DNA from: Acidobacteriota bacterium
GTDB lineage: Bacteria; Acidobacteriota; Vicinamibacteria; Vicinamibacterales; UBA2999
Length of the DNA stretch: 7,100 bases
Direction: 5' to 3'
Assembly: GCA_013813075.1 (NCBI GenBank)
Contig: JACCSI010000593.1
Coordinates: 1 to 7,100, forward strand
The notes under the pieces: model-generated
What the model saw: the letters and a program-made list of their open reading frames with translations, nothing else
What the model was told of the DNA's origin: nothing
Databases searched by the model: none
Translations under genes and position numbers: made by a program
Part shown: positions 1-6,534 of the stretch, in pieces
Layout of the letters: each line of letters opens with the position of its first letter
Position numbering within the stretch: position 1 is the first letter of the stretch

Positions 1-2123
1 GGATTGAACGGCCGCGCGGTGGTGTTGTCCTGCTGGTCGAACCCGGTCAGCACGCCAGTGTTGCCGATTTGATTGGAGATCCAGACGTACGCCGGTCGGC
101 CGGTGAACACGCCGGTGCCGCCGCGAATCTGGGTGCGCAAATCGCCGGTGACATCCCAATTGATCCCCACGCGCGGCGACCACAGGATTTTCGGTTCCGG
201 CAAGTCGCCCGACGAGTACTGGACGCCCTGACCGGCCTCGTCGCGGAAGGTCAGGCTGTCGGCGTTGCTGTTCGCATAGCCGGTCTTTCCAAAGACCGGC
301 ACATCGAAGCGGACACCTGCGGTGACCGTCAGGTTACTGCGCGGCCGCCACTCATCCTGCGCGTAGGCGCCACCATAGAGCACTTCGAGAGGCTGTACCG
401 GTTTGTCGACACCGGGGATGTTCAGGTAGCGCACCTGGAAGCGGCTGAGGGTCACGGGAGACGTCGTCCGATTTGGATCGGCGACGAAGCCATTGACGTC
501 GGTGTAGAAGTCCGCGAGCGAGTTGTAGACATACGCGCTCTGCGACCCAGGAAAGAAGACGTTCTCCGATTCGTATCGTTCGAGGCTGGCGCCAAAGGTC
601 AGCGAGTGGCGGTTGCCGAATCGCGTGAAGTTATCCTGCAACTGGAACGTGCTGTAGCGCAACTCGTTGTTGGGCGTGAACGGCTCCGAGCCGAACGACG
701 TGTAGGCGATGTTTTGTTCGAAGATATCGACGAGCGGGAAAAACGCCCCACGAGACGCGCGGCTTTCGTCCTGCTTGGTGAGGCCGATGATCAGGCTGTT
801 CGACATGTTGCCGCCGACGATCGCATTCCACTCGCCAATACCCGAGCGGATGTTTTCGAGAATCTGGTAGTTGGAATTCTGGAAGCTCAAGTAGTTGGTG
901 CTGCCCGGCGCGCGGCCGCGGCCGAGCGATCCAGACCCTGAGATGCCGACATCAGTGCTCGAATCGAGGTGGCTGTAACGGAAGCTCACCTTGTTGTTGT
1001 TGTTCAAATTGAAGTCGTTGCGCAGCAGATAGCGGCGCGCCGGCGTGACATCGTCGTAGTTCTCGTAGGGGCCGGTCTCGTAATTGAGTCGCTGCGACGC
1101 GAATGCGCTGAGCGCGTTCAGGTCCGATGCCAGTACCCGCGTCTTACTGCCGGTGGCGGTCTCACCGCCGGCATTGGCCTTGAACGTCGTCAATGGCCGC
1201 GTCTCCTCTTCGTCTTCGAAGTTGAAGAACGCAAACAGCCGGTTCGGGACGATCGGCCCTGACGCCCAGACGCCGGTATCGCGGAACGTAAAGGTGCCGG
1301 GATTGAAGGGAAGGCCCCTGGCTTCGGTTCCGACGAACTCTTCGTTGCGGAAGCGGTGATACACCGATGCCGAAATACGGTTGCTGCCACTCCGCGTCAC
1401 GGTGTTGACGCCGGCGCCCACGAAGTTGCCCTGGCGGACATCGAACGGCGCGACGTTGACCTGGACCTGTTCGATCGCCTCGAGCGAGATCGGCGCGACG
1501 CCGGTTCGTTCGCCAGGTGCGCCCGCCAGACCAAATGAGTTGTTGAAATAGGAACCGTCGACGGTGATGTTGTTGAGGCGATTGTCTTGACCGCCGAATG
1601 ACATGCCACTGGCCTGCGGCGTCAAACGGGCAATGTCGTTGATACGCCCGGAGACCGTCGGTAACGTCGCGATCTCGGTGCGGCTGACCGAGGTGGCGGC
1701 GCCTGTGCGCGCAGAGCTGAAGACGGTATCGGATTGGGCGGTGACGGTGACCGTCTCGGTGACGGTGATCCCCTGCACCGCGAATGAGAGATCGGTTCCG
1801 ACCCCGAGGTTGACGATGATGTCCGTCTGCGTGGACGGCTCGAATGCGGCGGCGCCCGTGCCGGTGTAGGCCACGGTGACGCTATAAGGACCCCCGACGC
1901 GCATGTTGGGGATGGAGAATCGGCCATCTGCACGGGTCGTGGCTTCGTAGCTGGTGCCGGACGGCTCGTGAATCGCGATGACGTTGGCACCCGCCACAGG
2001 TTGCTTCTGCGCATCGACGACGACGCCCGATATCTGGCCGCTGGTGACGCCCTGGGCTGATGCCGCGGCCGCGCTTCCAACCAACGCGCCAACCCTCAAC
2101 AGGGCGAGGATTATCTGTCTCAT
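1..2123 (-). CDS. TonB-dependent receptor with N-terminal carboxypeptidase-regulatory domain (Oar-like), C-terminus off window
   Basis: Outer-membrane beta-barrel receptor expected to import a ligand using TonB energy; the substrate cannot be told. The minus-strand frame from ATG 2123-2121 stays open for 707 codons to the window edge, so the 3' end is missing (relatives usually reach about 1000-1100 residues). Seen: a Sec signal peptide (residues 1-23, hydrophobic run ending ASA before Gln24); a CarboxypepD_reg-type beta-sandwich around 27-115 (GQISGVVVD, PVAGANV, ADGRFSIPN); a short TonB-box-like stretch ETVTVTA at 123-129; a plug domain about 145-245 (IATLPTVSGRINDIARLTPQ, NNITVDG, VNTVTRSGSN); then aromatic/polar alternating barrel strands, for example GGAYAQDEWRP at 584-594. 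A Shine-Dalgarno GGAGG at 2130-2134 lies 6 bases before the ATG and fixes the start. No frameshift or stop seen. Family assignment is strong; the Oar-like label rests on domain order only. Confidence 0.93.
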   Translation of the reverse strand, partial: MRQIILALLRVGALVGSAAAASAQGVTSGQISGVVVDAQKQPVAGANVIAIHEPSGTSYEATTRADGRFSIPNMRVGGPYSVTVAYTGTGAAAFEPSTQTDIIVNLGVGTDLSFAVQGITVTETVTVTAQSDTVFSSARTGAATSVSRTEIATLPTVSGRINDIARLTPQASGMSFGGQDNRLNNITVDGSYFNNSFGLAGAPGERTGVAPISLEAIEQVQVNVAPFDVRQGNFVGAGVNTVTRSGSNRISASVYHRFRNEEFVGTEARGLPFNPGTFTFRDTGVWASGPIVPNRLFAFFNFEDEEETRPLTTFKANAGGETATGSKTRVLASDLNALSAFASQRLNYETGPYENYDDVTPARRYLLRNDFNLNNNNKVSFRYSHLDSSTDVGISGSGSLGRGRAPGSTNYLSFQNSNYQILENIRSGIGEWNAIVGGNMSNSLIIGLTKQDESRASRGAFFPLVDIFEQNIAYTSFGSEPFTPNNELRYSTFQLQDNFTRFGNRHSLTFGASLERYESENVFFPGSQSAYVYNSLADFYTDVNGFVADPNRTTSPVTLSRFQVRYLNIPGVDKPVQPLEVLYGGAYAQDEWRPRSNLTVTAGVRFDVPVFGKTGYANSNADSLTFRDEAGQGVQYSSGDLPEPKILWSPRVGINWDVTGDLRTQIRGGTGVFTGRPAYVWISNQIGNTGVLTGFDQQDNTTARPFN

Positions 2124-2313
2124 CTCACTCCTCCGTCTTTCCACTGCTTTGCTCGATTTCGGGTGCGCAATTGCGAATCTGGCCGCGGTGTAAACCGTTC
2201 GACGATACCACTGGGGCGTTACGCAAGAGTAAACGAAAACGGCGTCAGCGTCGGCGCCGTCCGGCGGCTGGATCCGCGGTTCCTTGGGGTGTGAGGTTCA
2301 CCCGCCAAGACAT
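2124..2313. other. Intergenic region upstream of the receptor gene
   Basis: No gene is supported here. It should carry the receptor's promoter, read leftward, but I see no convincing hexamer pair. The best fragments on the minus strand are TATCGT preceded by TGG (an extended -10 look, 2205-2213), with only a TTTACT too far upstream as -35, and a separate TTTACA near 2190-2195 without a good -10. A perfect 10-bp palindrome CGCAATTGCG sits at 2166-2175, some 43 bases upstream of the start codon. It could be an operator, but a single palindrome of this length also occurs by chance. Confidence 0.4.
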
Positions 2314-2345
2314 AAAAAGGCCGCCCCGCTCGTGGCGGGACGGCC
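2314..2345 (-). terminator. Intrinsic (rho-independent) terminator of the TPR lipoprotein gene
   Basis: Read on the minus strand, an 11-bp stem is formed by 2345-2335 (GGCCGTCCCGC) and 2329-2319 (GCGGGGCGGCC), with one G-U pair, a 5-base loop (2330-2334) and a run of five T at 2318-2314. It begins 27 bases after the lipoprotein stop codon. This is a textbook terminator shape. There is no T run on the opposite side, so it should act only on leftward transcription and would insulate the receptor gene from its upstream neighbour. Confidence 0.9.
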
Positions 2346-2372
2346 TCACAGCTTACAGCGTGGCGCGGTGTT

Positions 2373-3344
2373 CTACTGGGTGCCGGCGGCCTTCTGTTTG
2401 CGCAGTTCAGTTGCCTTGTCGCGGAGCTGGTCGGCCTCGCGGAGCAGTTCCTTCTGCTTGACGGGGTCTTTCTCGAGGTTGGCCTGCAACCGTAACAGCA
2501 AGTTCTTGTAGGCGACGGCTTCCATATAGTCGCCTTTGATCGAAATGGCCTTGTCAACCGCCTGAATGCCCTGAAGGACGTAGTCTTTTTTCTGCACGTC
2601 GGTGAGGCGGAAGTCGCGGTAGGCCTTATCCCAGTAGTAGGTGGCCAGCGTCTGGAACGCCTCGGGGTTATTGGGCTCGACCCGGGTCCGTTCGCTGACC
2701 GCAGCGATGGTCTTGTCGAAGTCGCCCTGGCTGTTATAGAAGCCTGCCAGCTGCATATACACCGCCGGGTCATTGGGCCGTACTTCCTTGGCCTTCAGGT
2801 ACGTCTGCTCGGCCAGCTCGTATTCGCCGGAATCGGCGTAGATGTCGGCTAGCACGAAATAGTTGGTCGGCTCGTTGGGTTCGAGCTCGATCATGGCCTT
2901 GACCACTGGTTCGGCCTGGGTCGGGTCGTTCATCTTGTCCGGTCCGTAGGCGGCGACCAGATACTGCAGCGCGAGAGTCCGCATCTTTGGATCGTTGGTG
3001 ATCTTTTCGGATGCCAGCTTGTAATTCGCGATGGCCTTGTCGAGATAGCCGTCGTTGGCCGCTTCGCCCTTGCGCGTCGGCCGATACATGTTGTCGTACG
3101 AGTTGGCGAGATAGAAGTAGGCACAACCTGGACTCGCGCCGCAGCTGTTAATCGCGTCGTTCGGGTCGTGTTGAATGACCTCTTCATACTTGGCAGCCGC
3201 CTGACGCCAATCGCTGCCGGCGTAGAGCTTGTTGCCGTCCTTGAACGCCTTCATGGCGCGCACTTCGTTCATCTTGCCGCAGCCGGCGAGTGCAACCCCT
3301 AAACCCAGCACGAGCGCCAGAGCTGCCGAAGAACCGATCTTCAT
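2373..3344 (-). CDS. TPR-repeat lipoprotein of unknown function
   Basis: Predicted 323-residue envelope lipoprotein, probably a protein-interaction scaffold; no specific role can be assigned. I chose ATG 3344-3342 because it opens directly on a lipoprotein signal peptide: Lys2, a hydrophobic core at 7-20, and the lipobox LAGC with the lipidated Cys at 22. An in-frame start 16 codons upstream would put a charged stretch before it. A purine-rich GAGGGGGAG lies just before the chosen ATG. TPR-like helical pairs are visible at about 29-62 (ending DPN), 75-119, 160-193 (YFVLADIYADSGEYELAEQTYLKA, then PND) and 194-227 (ending PNNP), with a more degenerate one after 228. The last 40 residues are a charged, probably helical tail. 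Cys68 and Cys74 are close together and could form a disulfide outside the cytoplasm. Monocistronic by layout: own promoter upstream and a strong terminator downstream. Confidence 0.9.
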   Translation of the reverse strand: MKIGSSAALALVLGLGVALAGCGKMNEVRAMKAFKDGNKLYAGSDWRQAAAKYEEVIQHDPNDAINSCGASPGCAYFYLANSYDNMYRPTRKGEAANDGYLDKAIANYKLASEKITNDPKMRTLALQYLVAAYGPDKMNDPTQAEPVVKAMIELEPNEPTNYFVLADIYADSGEYELAEQTYLKAKEVRPNDPAVYMQLAGFYNSQGDFDKTIAAVSERTRVEPNNPEAFQTLATYYWDKAYRDFRLTDVQKKDYVLQGIQAVDKAISIKGDYMEAVAYKNLLLRLQANLEKDPVKQKELLREADQLRDKATELRKQKAAGTQ

Positions 3345-3461
3345 CGTCTCCCCCTCAATATCCCCGATCCACAGAACGCACCAAACCGGCACAGACTCCT
3401 ACGCCGACTGCGTCTTTTCAGGATCCCATCAACCGTGTAGATCCGGCGATCAAGAACGGCG

Positions 3462-3491
3462 AGTATAGCCCCGTTTCTTGACCCCCCGCAA
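3462..3491 (-). promoter_or_regulatory. Probable sigma70-type promoter for the TPR lipoprotein gene
   Basis: On the minus strand, TTGCGG (3491-3486) and TATACT (3467-3462) are separated by 18 bases. The -10 matches consensus at 5 of 6 positions, the -35 only in its TTG. Transcription would start near 3455, giving a leader of about 110 bases before the lipoprotein ATG. It physically interleaves with the rel promoter on the other strand. This is a pattern match, not a measured start. Confidence 0.5.
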
Positions 3492-3506
3492 CCCCGCTCC
3501 TATGAT
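3478..3506 (+). promoter_or_regulatory. Strong sigma70-type promoter for rel
   Basis: TTGACC (3478-3483) and TATGAT (3501-3506) are separated by exactly 17 bases, 5 of 6 consensus matches in each hexamer at the optimal spacing. Transcription would start near 3513, leaving a leader of about 70 bases before the rel ATG at 3584. No other good hexamer pair is seen between here and the gene. The position upstream of rel and the correct orientation support it. Confidence 0.7.
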
Positions 3507-3522
3507 TGGTGCAGCACAAGTC

Positions 3523-3558
3523 GAAGGCAACCGGCAAAACCTGTCCCAAACTGCCTTC
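3523..3558 (+). promoter_or_regulatory. Possible stem-loop in the rel leader
   Basis: GAAGGCA at 3523-3529 is a perfect inverted match to TGCCTTC at 3552-3558, giving a 7-bp stem with a 22-base loop inside the predicted rel 5' leader. No T run follows, so it is not an intrinsic terminator. It may only be chance, but it lies between the predicted start point and a start codon that lacks a normal ribosome binding site. Confidence 0.3.
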
Positions 3559-3583
3559 CTGAAAGGTTTAGACACCGCCCAAC

Positions 3584-5749
3584 ATGATTCGATTCGAGGA
3601 TCTGCTCGAAAAAATCCGGGGTTACAGCCCCGATGCGGACCTCGAGCTGCTGCGGCGGGCCTACGTGTTTTCGGCGCTCGAACACAAGGGACAGGTGCGC
3701 CATTCGGGAGAGCCCTATCTCGTCCACCCCCTTGAAGTCGCCGACATCCTCGCCGACATGAAACTCGATGTTGTCTGCGTCGCGTCCGGCCTGCTCCACG
3801 ACGTCGTCGAAGACACCCTCACCAGCATCGAACGTATCCGAGACACCTTCGGTCACGACGTCGCGCATATCGTCGAAGGCGTGACGAAAATCAGCGCCAT
3901 CCGGTTTTCGACGACGGAAGAACGGCAGGTCGAGAACTTTCGCAAGATGCTGCTCGCCATGGTCGACGACATCCGGGTCATCCTGGTCAAGTTGGCCGAC
4001 CGGCTTCACAACATGCGCACCTTGCAATACATGTCGGACGACCAGCGCGTGCGCACGGCGCAGGAGACCCTCGATATTTACGCGCCGATCGCCAACCGCC
4101 TGGGCATGGCGAAAATCAAGAACGAACTCGAAGAGTTGTCGTTCAAGTATCTCGAACCCACCGGCTACGAATCGCTGCGGTCGCGTGTCGAAGCGAAACG
4201 GCGCGCGACTGAAGGCGTGATCGAGGAGCTGCTCAACGAGATTCGTTCCAAGTTGCAGGACGCCCAGGTGCCGGTGACCCGCATCGATGGCCGCATCAAG
4301 CGCCTGTTCAGCATCTGGCTCAAGCTCAAACGCCAGAAGATTGAACTCGATCAAGTGTACGACTTCGTCGCGTTACGCATCGTCACGTCGAGCATCAAGG
4401 ATTGTTACGCGGCACTCGGCATCATTCACCAGACCTGGTCGCCGGTGCCTGGCCGTATCAAGGACCTGATCGCGATGCCGCGGCCGAACGGCTACCAGTC
4501 ACTGCACACCTCGGTCATCAGCGAGCACGGGTTTCCCTTCGAGGTGCAAATTCGCACCGAAGAAATGGACCGGCGCGCCGAGGAAGGAATAGCGGCGCAC
4601 TGGAAATACAAGGAAGGCCGGGTCGGCGCCGGCCGCGATGAACAGTACTTCCAGTGGCTGCGTCAGTTGCTCGAATGGCAGCAGGAGGTCCGCGACCCGC
4701 AGGAGTTCCTGACCAACCTGAAAATCGACCTGTATCCCGAAGAGGTGTACACGTTTACGCCGCGGGGCCAAGTGAAGGTGCTGCCGCGCGGGTCCACGCC
4801 CGTGGATTTTGCCTACGCGATTCATACGGATGTCGGCCACCGCTGCGTGGGTGCGCGCGTCAACGGCCGGATGGTGCCGCTTCGCGCCAAGCTGAAGAAC
4901 GGCGACATCGTCGAAATCATTACCAACCCGAGCCACAAGCCCAGTCGCGACTGGCTCAACTTCGTCACCACGTCGCGCGCACGCAACAGGATCAAGCACC
5001 TCATTCAGGCTGAAGAGAAAGAGCGCGCCGTCGAACTCGGGCGCAAGCTTCTTGAAAAGGAATCGCGGCGCTACGACCTCAACCTGAACAAGCTGCTCGA
5101 ATCCGAGGGGCTCACCAAAGCCGCCCAGGCCCTGGGCTTCCACAACGATGAAATCTTCGCGCAGATCGGCTACGGCAAGCTGTCGGCCAAGCAACTCCTC
5201 GACAAGCTCGTGCCACAGGGGGAACTGAAAGAAAAGGCGCCAGAGCATCCAGTCGTCTCCGCCGTCAAGCGCGTGCTCAGGTCCCCGGCGACGACCGACC
5301 GCATCGTGGTGCGCGGCATCGACGAACTGATGGTGTTCCGCGCCCGATGCTGCAGCCCGATTCGCGGAGAACAGATCATCGGCTACATCACGCGCGGCAA
5401 AGGTGTGTCCGTGCACTCTGCCACGTGCTCAAACGTGCTGAATCTCCAATACGATCCGGAACGCCGTATCGAGGTGGAGTGGGACAAGGGGACCGACGTC
5501 GCGCCTTATACTGTGCGATTGACGATGCAGGTCGAAGACCGGAAAGGCATGATCGCGGAGTTGAGCTCGCGCATCGCCGACATCAACACCAATATTCTGT
5601 CGCTCGAGGCGTCAACGCGCGGCGAAGACCCTCATGCGCGAATCGACATGACCGTGGAAATTCAAGATCTGAAGCATCTGGACAAGGTGATCAAATCGAT
5701 TCGCGGCGTCGAAGGTGTGATTGGCGTCGAACGGGCAGTGACGCGTTGA
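3584..5749 (+). CDS. rel: Bifunctional (p)ppGpp synthetase/hydrolase, Rel/SpoT family
   Basis: Cytoplasmic stringent-response enzyme: transfers pyrophosphate from ATP to GDP/GTP and hydrolyses (p)ppGpp back. Full length at 721 residues. N-terminal HD hydrolase, about 20-175, keeps His48, His72-Asp73, Glu76-Asp77 and the DRLHN motif (139-143), so hydrolysis should work. Synthetase about 235-345 has RIKD at 291-294, the RXKD signature of bifunctional Rel/SpoT proteins rather than the EXDD of synthetase-only RelA, plus NGYQSLHT (302-309) and EVQIRT (320-325). A TGS domain follows at about 386-447, then a helical region, a zinc-finger-like region with Cys589-Cys590, His611 and Cys615, and a C-terminal ACT domain at about 643-720. 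The start is fixed by an in-frame TAG five codons upstream (3569-3571). No good Shine-Dalgarno precedes the ATG; the nearest AAAGG is 17 bases away. It is convergent with ridA and has no visible terminator. Confidence 0.98.
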   Translation: MIRFEDLLEKIRGYSPDADLELLRRAYVFSALEHKGQVRHSGEPYLVHPLEVADILADMKLDVVCVASGLLHDVVEDTLTSIERIRDTFGHDVAHIVEGVTKISAIRFSTTEERQVENFRKMLLAMVDDIRVILVKLADRLHNMRTLQYMSDDQRVRTAQETLDIYAPIANRLGMAKIKNELEELSFKYLEPTGYESLRSRVEAKRRATEGVIEELLNEIRSKLQDAQVPVTRIDGRIKRLFSIWLKLKRQKIELDQVYDFVALRIVTSSIKDCYAALGIIHQTWSPVPGRIKDLIAMPRPNGYQSLHTSVISEHGFPFEVQIRTEEMDRRAEEGIAAHWKYKEGRVGAGRDEQYFQWLRQLLEWQQEVRDPQEFLTNLKIDLYPEEVYTFTPRGQVKVLPRGSTPVDFAYAIHTDVGHRCVGARVNGRMVPLRAKLKNGDIVEIITNPSHKPSRDWLNFVTTSRARNRIKHLIQAEEKERAVELGRKLLEKESRRYDLNLNKLLESEGLTKAAQALGFHNDEIFAQIGYGKLSAKQLLDKLVPQGELKEKAPEHPVVSAVKRVLRSPATTDRIVVRGIDELMVFRARCCSPIRGEQIIGYITRGKGVSVHSATCSNVLNLQYDPERRIEVEWDKGTDVAPYTVRLTMQVEDRKGMIAELSSRIADINTNILSLEASTRGEDPHARIDMTVEIQDLKHLDKVIKSIRGVEGVIGVERAVTR

Positions 5750-5811
5750 TCAGGCACGAGGCACGATCACAGAGGAAAGCGCAGGCAGGCTCCGCCGCCG
5801 CGGGTGCGTGA

Positions 5812-6195
5812 CTACTCGATCACCGCGATAGCGTCGATTTCGACACGCACGTCTCTGGGCAGGCGTGCCACCTGCACCGTCGCACGTGCCGGATACGGCT
5901 CCGAGAAATACGCGGCGTAGATATCGTTGACGACTGCAAAGTCGTTCATATCGGCCAGGAAGATTGTGGTCCGCGCCACCTGCTCAAAGGTCGCGCCGCC
6001 CGCCTTCAGCAGCTCGCCGAGGTTTTCCATGACACGTGTCGTTTGGACGCGGATGTCCCCCTCGACGAGCTGACCGCTCGCCGGGTCGAGAGGAATCTGA
6101 CCCGAAAGGAAAAGGAGATTGCCGACACGCAGCGCCGGCGAATACGGACCAATCGCGCGCGCCGCCGTCGGAGACGTGATGACCGAACGGGCCAT
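5812..6195 (-). CDS. ridA: RidA-family enamine/imine deaminase (YjgF/YER057c/UK114)
   Basis: 127 residues, the usual length for this family, which forms cytoplasmic trimers that hydrolyse reactive enamine/imine intermediates (such as 2-aminoacrylate from serine or threonine dehydration) and so protect PLP enzymes. Visible signatures: IGPYSPA with Tyr18, LFLSGQIPLDP (28-38), the VMENL helix, the carboxylate-binding Arg104 in PYPARATVQVARLP, and Glu119 in VRVEIDAIAVIE. These match the residues that line the active site in characterised members. The ATG at 6195-6193 directly follows the rpmB stop codon with no spacer, and an AAGG 8 bases upstream lies inside rpmB, so translation is probably coupled to rpmB. 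Older databases would label it endoribonuclease L-PSP; that activity is not implied here. Confidence 0.95.
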   Translation of the reverse strand: MARSVITSPTAARAIGPYSPALRVGNLLFLSGQIPLDPASGQLVEGDIRVQTTRVMENLGELLKAGGATFEQVARTTIFLADMNDFAVVNDIYAAYFSEPYPARATVQVARLPRDVRVEIDAIAVIE

Positions 6196-6387
6196 CTATG
6201 CGGCCTTGACGACCTTCTGCGAGCGGATGCAGCGGGTGCACGCCTTGATCCGTTTGACGCCACCGTTCACGGCCGCGCGCACGGTCTGCAAGTTGGGTTC
6301 GAAACGGCGTGGGCGCACGTTGTGGGCGTGAGAGACGCGCCGACCAACGACTGGGCCCTTGCCGCAAATATCACAGCGCATTGCCAT
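6196..6387 (-). CDS. rpmB: 50S ribosomal protein L28 (zinc-binding, four-cysteine form)
   Basis: 63 residues, typical for bL28, a component of the large ribosomal subunit. The N-terminus MAMRCDICGKGP with SHAHN at 19-23, RRFEPNLQ and the VNGGVKRIKACTRC region are diagnostic. Two CxxC pairs, Cys5/Cys8 and Cys50/Cys53, make this the C+ (zinc-ribbon) form. Many bacteria carry a cysteine-free version that spares zinc; no second copy is visible here. The first ATG (6387) is preferred over the in-frame ATG two codons later because it is better spaced from AGGA, which lies 10 bases upstream, and matches the family's MA start. It is the first gene of a two-gene unit with ridA. Confidence 0.97.
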   Translation of the reverse strand: MAMRCDICGKGPVVGRRVSHAHNVRPRRFEPNLQTVRAAVNGGVKRIKACTRCIRSQKVVKAA

Positions 6388-6407
6388 AGCTAAGCTTTCC
6401 TAAAAGT

Positions 6408-6437
6408 GGCCCGGCGCACGCTCAGTCTGCGCGGGCC
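6408..6437 (-). promoter_or_regulatory. GC-rich hairpin in the rpmB leader
   Basis: On the minus strand, 6437-6429 (GGCCCGCGC) pairs with 6417-6408 (GCGCCGGGCC) through nine base pairs with one bulged C, leaving an 11-base loop. It lies 20 bases before the rpmB ATG, within the predicted transcript. No U run follows it on this strand, so it is unlikely to be a simple terminator. Ribosomal protein leaders often fold for feedback control, but nothing here identifies a known motif. Confidence 0.4.
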
Positions 6438-6450
6438 GGGGCAAACCTCG

Positions 6451-6459
6451 AGTTTAGCA
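6451..6459 (-). promoter_or_regulatory. Probable extended -10 promoter for rpmB-ridA
   Basis: On the minus strand TGCTAAACT reads as an extended -10 (TG at 6459-6458, hexamer TAAACT at 6456-6451, 4-5 consensus matches). The region 16-18 bases upstream gives only a poor -35 (CTGTGA-like), which extended -10 promoters tolerate. Transcription would begin near 6444, about 57 bases before the rpmB start, and include the leader hairpin. Confidence 0.4.
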
Positions 6460-6534
6460 CTACAGTGGTTGTCTCACAGACATAGCTTCCGTCGCAGAGA
6501 TCGCCGTTCGCGAGCGGTCGCAATCCTTCGTCAA

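Noticed and set aside
69..941. Long plus-strand open frame of 290 codons
   Set aside because: It lies entirely opposite the receptor gene, whose minus-strand translation shows clear plug and barrel motifs; the plus-strand product is low-complexity and Arg/Val/Ala-rich as expected of an antisense shadow.
1741..1770. Short GTGACGGTGA-type repeats in the receptor gene
   Set aside because: They encode the repetitive TVTVTETVTV segment around the TonB box and are explained by the protein sequence, so they are not an independent DNA repeat.
1622..2092. Minus-strand 156-codon frame within the receptor region
   Set aside because: It is a different register of the same strand as the receptor; the product is Ser/Arg/Pro-rich with no domain, whereas the receptor register gives a signal peptide and known domains.
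3345..3392. Upstream start for the TPR lipoprotein (16 extra codons)
   Set aside because: It would place a charged, non-signal stretch ahead of a clean lipoprotein signal peptide; the internal ATG at 3344 has a purine-rich site just upstream.
3500..4354. Minus-strand 284-codon frame opposite rel
   Set aside because: Antisense to the conserved hydrolase and synthetase domains; GC-rich coding sequence commonly leaves such frames open.
4499..5416. Minus-strand 305-codon frame opposite rel
   Set aside because: Antisense to the conserved rel synthetase, TGS and zinc-finger regions; the composition shows no independent protein motif.
5750..5811. Terminator between convergent rel and ridA
   Set aside because: The 62-base gap is GC-rich but contains no clear stem followed by a T run on either strand.
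5984..6367. Minus-strand 127-codon frame across the rpmB-ridA junction
   Set aside because: Out-of-register shadow of two confidently identified genes.
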